From: G963674685 sp964591275
GTDB taxonomy: Bacteria > Lernaellota > Lernaellaia > JACKCT01
Length of the DNA stretch: 48,775 nucleotides
Direction: 5' to 3'
Assembly: GCA_964591275.1 (NCBI GenBank)
Contig: CAZQAE010000041.1
Span: 1-48,775, forward strand
This document shows, one piece after another, positions 44,622-48,775 of this stretch; position 1 is the stretch's first letter; every line of letters begins with the position of its first letter. A model generated the notes under the pieces. That model saw nothing but the letters and a program-made list of their open reading frames with translations, made no database searches and was not told the origin of the DNA. The position numbers were made by a program, and so were the translations under genes.

Positions 44622-46199
44622 CTACATTCCGCACACGCTGCAGCTTCCTGGCGTCGTTTCATCTTCATCATTTTCCGGCGTCAGAATAATGGAGTCATTG
44701 TCATCATCATCTACGGAATCATCATTCAATGGCGGGGAATCAGGCTCCAGGGTCTCGGCGTAGGCGATGTTGGAAACAGGTCCCGCAACGCGCAATGTAT
44801 ATGGGTAAATTCGGTAGGCGTATTCGCTCAAAGGATCCAGTGCAAAATCAAGATAAGATGGCGTGTCGGGCCCGATGTAGGAAATCAGCTCAAATGGCGC
44901 TGCGGGATCATCGGCAGGTCGTCGTTCGATGGCGTAGCCTTGTTCACCAAAACTTTTGTCAATCCAGTTCAATTCAATTTTTGTGTCCGAGTATGCGGCA
45001 GCCGTCAAATCCGTTACGGCGTACAGCGATGACTCAACGCGTGCTTCATCCGAGTAGTCGCTGGAAATCAATCCTTTTTTCGCTTTTACGCGCCAGGTCA
45101 ATGCCGCGCCGCTCGAAATGGCATCGTCAACGTACCTGACCGAATCGGCCTCAACCTGTTCCAGCACCCGATAGGGCGCCTCGCCGATGCGGCTTTCAAC
45201 GACGTACCCGTCCTCGCACGACGAGTTGTCGTTCCAGTCGAGTTCAACATGAAGTCCGCCGACCTCAACCGCCGTCAACCCCGTCGGCGTAATGGGCTTA
45301 TAAACCAGCGTGGCGGCCTCGGTCGGCCCGGAGACGCCGTATTCGCCCGCCAGGGCCGTCACGCGATATTGACGAATGGAGCATTCCGTTGCGCCCGGAT
45401 CGAATAGAAAACTCTCGGTCGTTCGCCCAATCTGCGTCCAGGCCATTTCCTCCAGGGGGCGATATTCCACAATGAAAGTCTGCGCTCCACCCGAATCATC
45501 CCAGTGCAAGCGAAGCGCCGCGCCCGCCGGTTCATATCGGAAGTTTTCGACGGGGGGCAAGCCGAAATATATCAGCGTTTCATTTTCGATGCCTATTTCA
45601 TCACACGAAAGCGTCAGCCCCGTTGTTCCATCCGCATTCTCCACGCCCAGCGTAGCGTCTTCGCCCCGCCGACCGGCGTCCAGATAATTCACCTGAATCC
45701 AATCGACCGTTTCCGTAAGGATGATCTGCGCCGTCAGTTGTGAAAAATATCCAAATAAAGGAATGCTTTCGAAGGTGATGACAAAATGCCGATATGGCGC
45801 ATCGCCGACGACCTCATAACTGACGATGCCGCCGGAAGACGGAACGAGGTCGTCCCAATAGAAATAGATGGCGCCATTAGGCTCCGCGCTTGCGGGAAGC
45901 GGACAATCGTTGATGAAGGTCATCGCAGGACCCGTAAAGGTGATGTATCCGTTCGAGGCCAGCCAAAGTTCCTGGTAATCCTGTCCGTAAAAGGTGAAGG
46001 GAAAAGGAATCGGCAGATTGCGCCAATCATCGTCGCCCATAGTCAGACGCGTTGCGTTTTCCGTGTCTATCCAATCCCACGAAAAGCCTTCAAACCAGAC
46101 GTAGCCGGAAGCGTCCGGCCCGCCTCCCGCCAGCGCATGGCCCGGATGAATTGCGAGTAGGCAAGCAATGACAAAAATGTTGAAAATCGATTTACGCAT
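44622..46199 (-). CDS. Secreted FN3-type surface protein with Asp-rich, Cys-containing C-terminus
   Basis: 525 residues from ATG 46199, where the signal peptide begins (MRKSIFN... ALA). The first domain (about 25-210) has the pattern LPIPFPFTFYGQDYQELWLASNGYITF, common in secreted proteins of environmental bacteria; then there are three FN3-like modules (VENFRYEPAGAALRLHWDDS, GLTAVEVGGLHVELDWNDNS, DLTAAAYSDTKIELNWIDKS). The tail is Asp/Glu/Pro-rich and ends CSVCGM with no transmembrane helix. It has no enzyme motif. It is probably a surface adhesin or scaffold. Confidence 0.82.
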   Translation of the reverse strand: MRKSIFNIFVIACLLAIHPGHALAGGGPDASGYVWFEGFSWDWIDTENATRLTMGDDDWRNLPIPFPFTFYGQDYQELWLASNGYITFTGPAMTFINDCPLPASAEPNGAIYFYWDDLVPSSGGIVSYEVVGDAPYRHFVITFESIPLFGYFSQLTAQIILTETVDWIQVNYLDAGRRGEDATLGVENADGTTGLTLSCDEIGIENETLIYFGLPPVENFRYEPAGAALRLHWDDSGGAQTFIVEYRPLEEMAWTQIGRTTESFLFDPGATECSIRQYRVTALAGEYGVSGPTEAATLVYKPITPTGLTAVEVGGLHVELDWNDNSSCEDGYVVESRIGEAPYRVLEQVEADSVRYVDDAISSGAALTWRVKAKKGLISSDYSDEARVESSLYAVTDLTAAAYSDTKIELNWIDKSFGEQGYAIERRPADDPAAPFELISYIGPDTPSYLDFALDPLSEYAYRIYPYTLRVAGPVSNIAYAETLEPDSPPLNDDSVDDDDNDSIILTPENDEDETTPGSCSVCGM

Positions 46200-46388
46200 G
46201 ACCGGAAGCAAGGCGCGCCTTTCCAAAGTCGTTGGTCCTCAATTTTGATAAAACCACAAAGACGCAAAGAAAACAAAGGAAAATTTTAAGCGCCAAATTC
46301 TTCGATGGACCACTTTTTCACATTTCTTAAGGCTTGCTAAATACCGTTTGTTTTCTTAAAATCGGGTGTGAATTAACATGAGGTTGAA

Positions 46389-48590
46389 ATGCGAACTTTG
46401 ACGTTTTTTGTAACTTTTGTGATGATTTTTCTGCTTTCCTTGGCTCTTTCCTGCGGCTGCGGCGACGATGACGACGATGATTCCGACGACCCGCCCACCA
46501 ACGATGACGCCGACGATGACGTGGATGATGACACGGACGATGACGTTGACGACGACACGGATGATGATGCCGATGACGATGCGGACGATGACTCGGATGA
46601 CGATATGCAATATCCCAACGTTCCGCGATTCAAAGCCATTTGGCATCAGGCCAATGAATCCCCCCTGCCCGAAGCAATGACATCCTGTGCTATTTACCGC
46701 GAAACGGCCTGCATCGCAGACACAACGCACACTTGCGAGATATACGATGCTGGAGAAAGCGATTGGGCGTCTGATCCCGATCCCATGCTGGAGCAGATGT
46801 ACTGGTACGACCGTTACTACGATCTTTACATGAACATGGAAGGTCAACATTCGGATCGTTACACGACGATTCCTATCGAACCCGGCACGCCGGAGGAGGT
46901 CTGGAGTGATCCTGCCATTTTCCAGCGTCACAATGGATACGGCGACGCCTCGGGCTGGACGGGCATGGTGCTCGGTTCGGCGGCGGCGCGCTATCAGGAA
47001 ACGGGCACTGAAGCGGATTATCTGCGGATGCTCGATAAGTTCGACTCCATGATGTTCCTCTATGAAGTTACGGAGATTCCCGGATTTCTGGCCCGCAGCC
47101 ATTTTGCGATGCTTCAGGACGATGGAATCCTCCCGATTGGCCATCCAGGCAAAGCGATAGGCCAGTATTCTGATTCCGGGCACTTCAAATATCCACTTTC
47201 CGACGAAATTCTGGCGCGCCTGCCGTCCTATTACACGGAAGGCGTAGTCGTTGAAGGCACGCAGCGAGACGTGACGCCTGTGTGGCAGGGGGACGCTTCG
47301 CGGGACATGCACGTACGCAGCCTTCCGGGAATCATGCTGGCTTACGACATGCTGGGAGAAGACGGCGAGGCCAATCGATTGCGCGGGCTCGTCGACCAGG
47401 CTATACCCTGCACGCTCAACCGTCTGAAAAAGATGCGCATCACGAACTTGCAGTCCAACGCGTTGTTGCGCGAGTTTATCACGCTCTATTTATCCGGCGG
47501 GCGACTTCTTTTGGACCCGGGCGATATTGACCTGACCAGCATCGATACGATTATCGCTTATGTAATGGAGCAGCCAAATCCAAACCATATGGACATGTTT
47601 GACGCCAGTTGCCCGGACGGACCGCCGCTCACGATCACCGATCCGACCTACGATTTGGACGCTTCGAATGCCGTGGAATTCATTGCCAAATTCATGGAGC
47701 TTTCCCAGCGGATCGGCGTCGATGCCGAGTTGCCGATTGCCTGGATTTTGGCCCCGGGCGTTCGCGGCGGCGACATCGCGTTCATGGTTCAGTGGGCGCT
47801 GGCCGCGCATTACGTGACGGACGACGAACGATACCTGCAGTTTGTTGATCAGATGATGACGGAGATGGAGTTCTGGCCCATCATCAATACGATGGGTTCA
47901 CTCTATACGCCAAAGTGGTGCCGACCGACCTTCGCTCCGTCGCTTATATATCCGACACTCTGGAACCTCCAGGCGCGGGTCGATCCTACAGAGTTTCCGG
48001 ACTTCTGGAACAATATGGGAACGGCGATATTTGAGGAGACGAAAAACAAGGAACTGGCCGGAGCAGGGGATGCCTTTTTTGGCGTGTTATACGACTTCAT
48101 GGTCGACACGAACATTGATCCGGGCAAGAGCGCATACATTGACGAAATGGTTGCCTTATTGGCCCAGACTGAGCAATACCAGGCCGGACCGGAAAACAAA
48201 TTCGATCCCCGCCGAAACTACCAGGTTCTGTTGCTTTCTAATCCGCCGCCGGAATTTGACCTGCCGGTCGAATTGCCGACTCAGGAAGACCTCGATATGT
48301 GCCTGCAGGAGGTGGAACTGTTTGGCATCGTGCTTTACCCTGGCTGGATCGAAGACGAGCTGCCGCGCGCGGTGGACTATCTGCCAATGAAATGGCGGGT
48401 GCCCGGTTCCATGCAGTTCGCCATGGGACCCTGGATGCTCGAACGCAGCTACGGCAGCAAAGCCGGTCGTGTGATGTGGCCAATGCAGGGTCTGAGCAGC
48501 GCCTTTTGGACCGGTCGCGCGCAGGACACAATCACTGCTGGCAACGGAACGGCTTTGGCATGGCGGGACACCGGCGAAAACTGCGAGTGA
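46389..48590 (+). CDS. Asp-rich lipoprotein with helical-barrel-like domain
   Basis: 733 residues. AGGTTGAA precedes the ATG. Lipobox LALSC (Cys22), then CG and a 47-residue Asp linker (26-72). The rest is a large domain, with G-W-T-G-M...AARY.ETG...YLRMLDKFDSMM near 197-225 and DDERYLQFVDQMM near 478, the helical repeat style of alpha/alpha barrels. It shares this layout with the protein at the left edge of the window. A Cys/His pair for metal binding or a clear catalytic Asp/Glu is not identified. Expected to be on the outer membrane with the domain held on the acidic linker. Function unknown; polysaccharide processing is a guess. Confidence 0.82.
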   Translation: MRTLTFFVTFVMIFLLSLALSCGCGDDDDDDSDDPPTNDDADDDVDDDTDDDVDDDTDDDADDDADDDSDDDMQYPNVPRFKAIWHQANESPLPEAMTSCAIYRETACIADTTHTCEIYDAGESDWASDPDPMLEQMYWYDRYYDLYMNMEGQHSDRYTTIPIEPGTPEEVWSDPAIFQRHNGYGDASGWTGMVLGSAAARYQETGTEADYLRMLDKFDSMMFLYEVTEIPGFLARSHFAMLQDDGILPIGHPGKAIGQYSDSGHFKYPLSDEILARLPSYYTEGVVVEGTQRDVTPVWQGDASRDMHVRSLPGIMLAYDMLGEDGEANRLRGLVDQAIPCTLNRLKKMRITNLQSNALLREFITLYLSGGRLLLDPGDIDLTSIDTIIAYVMEQPNPNHMDMFDASCPDGPPLTITDPTYDLDASNAVEFIAKFMELSQRIGVDAELPIAWILAPGVRGGDIAFMVQWALAAHYVTDDERYLQFVDQMMTEMEFWPIINTMGSLYTPKWCRPTFAPSLIYPTLWNLQARVDPTEFPDFWNNMGTAIFEETKNKELAGAGDAFFGVLYDFMVDTNIDPGKSAYIDEMVALLAQTEQYQAGPENKFDPRRNYQVLLLSNPPPEFDLPVELPTQEDLDMCLQEVELFGIVLYPGWIEDELPRAVDYLPMKWRVPGSMQFAMGPWMLERSYGSKAGRVMWPMQGLSSAFWTGRAQDTITAGNGTALAWRDTGENCE
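46464..46604 (+). repeat. Asp-codon low-complexity tract
   Basis: 47 codons encoding mostly DDD-x units right after the lipobox of the lipoprotein gene. Confidence 0.85.
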
Positions 48591-48618
48591 CGAATCGCAC
48601 TTTTGACCGGACCGCAAA

Positions 48619-48641
48619 TGCGCGCCACATGAGTGCGCGCA
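48619..48641 (+). terminator. Possible bidirectional hairpin between convergent genes
   Basis: TGCGCGC ... GCGCGCA, 7-base arms with a 9-base loop, between two convergent stops. No T tract, so only weak support. Confidence 0.25.
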
Positions 48642-48665
48642 ATCCGTGCGAATGGGTTCGTTACT

Positions 48666-48775
48666 TTAGTCATTGAGCACTTGCCGTATTTTTTGTGTCA
48701 ATGACCCGATGGTGAAGGGTTTCTGAAGGAAATGAGCGCCTTCGCCCAGCACACCGTGCGGAGCGAGGATATCCT
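48666..48775 (-). CDS. Response-regulator receiver domain, C-terminal end (partial)
   Basis: Only the last 36 codons are present; the gene continues beyond the right edge. The translation reads ...LGEGAHFLQKPFTIGSLTQKIRQVLND and stop. FLQKPF contains the conserved Lys-Pro of CheY-like domains, and the helix LTQKIRQVL is the usual alpha-5. Because it ends the protein, it is likely a hybrid sensor kinase or a single-domain regulator. Confidence 0.8.
   Translation of the reverse strand, partial: DILAPHGVLGEGAHFLQKPFTIGSLTQKIRQVLND

Noticed and set aside
44316..45032. Plus-strand frame of 238 codons
   Set aside because: Starts in AT-rich intergenic DNA and continues antisense to the FN3-type gene; unlike any protein.
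46356..47312. Minus-strand frame of 318 codons
   Set aside because: Antisense to the Asp-rich lipoprotein; the Val/Ile-rich stretch is the reverse reading of Asp codons.
1..48775. tRNA, rRNA, insertion sequences, phage genes
   Set aside because: None recognised by eye on either strand; a dedicated RNA search would be needed to exclude small RNA genes.

Overview
The window looks like the chromosome of a free-living, uncultured Gram-negative (diderm) bacterium. It carries an MCE/MlaD-type lipid-transport protein, an outer-membrane beta-barrel, many lipobox lipoproteins and an HD-GYP c-di-GMP protein. Secreted proteins have long Asp-rich linkers (runs such as DDDADDDTDDDV) directly after the lipidated Cys or just before the C-terminus. 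As an inference from style alone, this suggests a deep 'deltaproteobacterial-type' lineage (Myxococcota/Lernaellota-like). No rRNA, tRNA, phage, IS element or CRISPR array was recognised. There is one 100-N assembly gap at 43346-43445.

Layout. 1-6.1 kb: the 3' part of a secreted helical-barrel-like protein, a DnaB/RadA-like ATPase with a degenerate P-loop, cinA, and a stand-alone MCE protein. 6.2-13.5 kb: an enoyl-CoA hydratase; a compact run of a three-CXXCH membrane cytochrome, a 1045-aa lipoprotein and an AroQ chorismate mutase; then a GT39-like glycosyltransferase on the other strand. 13.5-27.6 kb: lipoproteins and enzymes that could act on N-acylated (possibly sphingoid) lipids: a ceramidase-like protein, a TetR regulator, a sphingosine-1-phosphate-lyase-like PLP enzyme, an Ntn hydrolase of the C45 type, an outer-membrane barrel and a penicillin-acylase-family lipoprotein. 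The last four genes are co-directional and tightly packed.

27.7-36 kb: two SDR-type oxidoreductases, small membrane proteins, an AspT/YidE-type transporter, and an ABC-F ATPase followed 35 bp later by an eRF1-like (baeRF) protein. This last pair suggests a ribosome-associated function. 36-48.8 kb: a large gingipain-like (C25) protease with eight or more 28-residue Cys-rich repeats and an Asp-rich, Cys-ending tail; a small PH-like membrane protein; an HD-GYP/GAF protein; a small secreted or membrane repeat protein (23-aa repeats) that caused the assembly gap; another secreted protein with an Asp-rich/Cys tail; an Asp-rich lipoprotein that looks like a distant paralogue of the first gene in the window; and the last 36 codons of a response-regulator receiver domain at the right edge.

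The strongest leads are the putative N-acyl-lipid degradation cluster, the ABC-F/baeRF pair, the gap-spanning GAGWTG repeat protein, and the Asp-rich + terminal Cys tails as a possible surface-anchoring signal.
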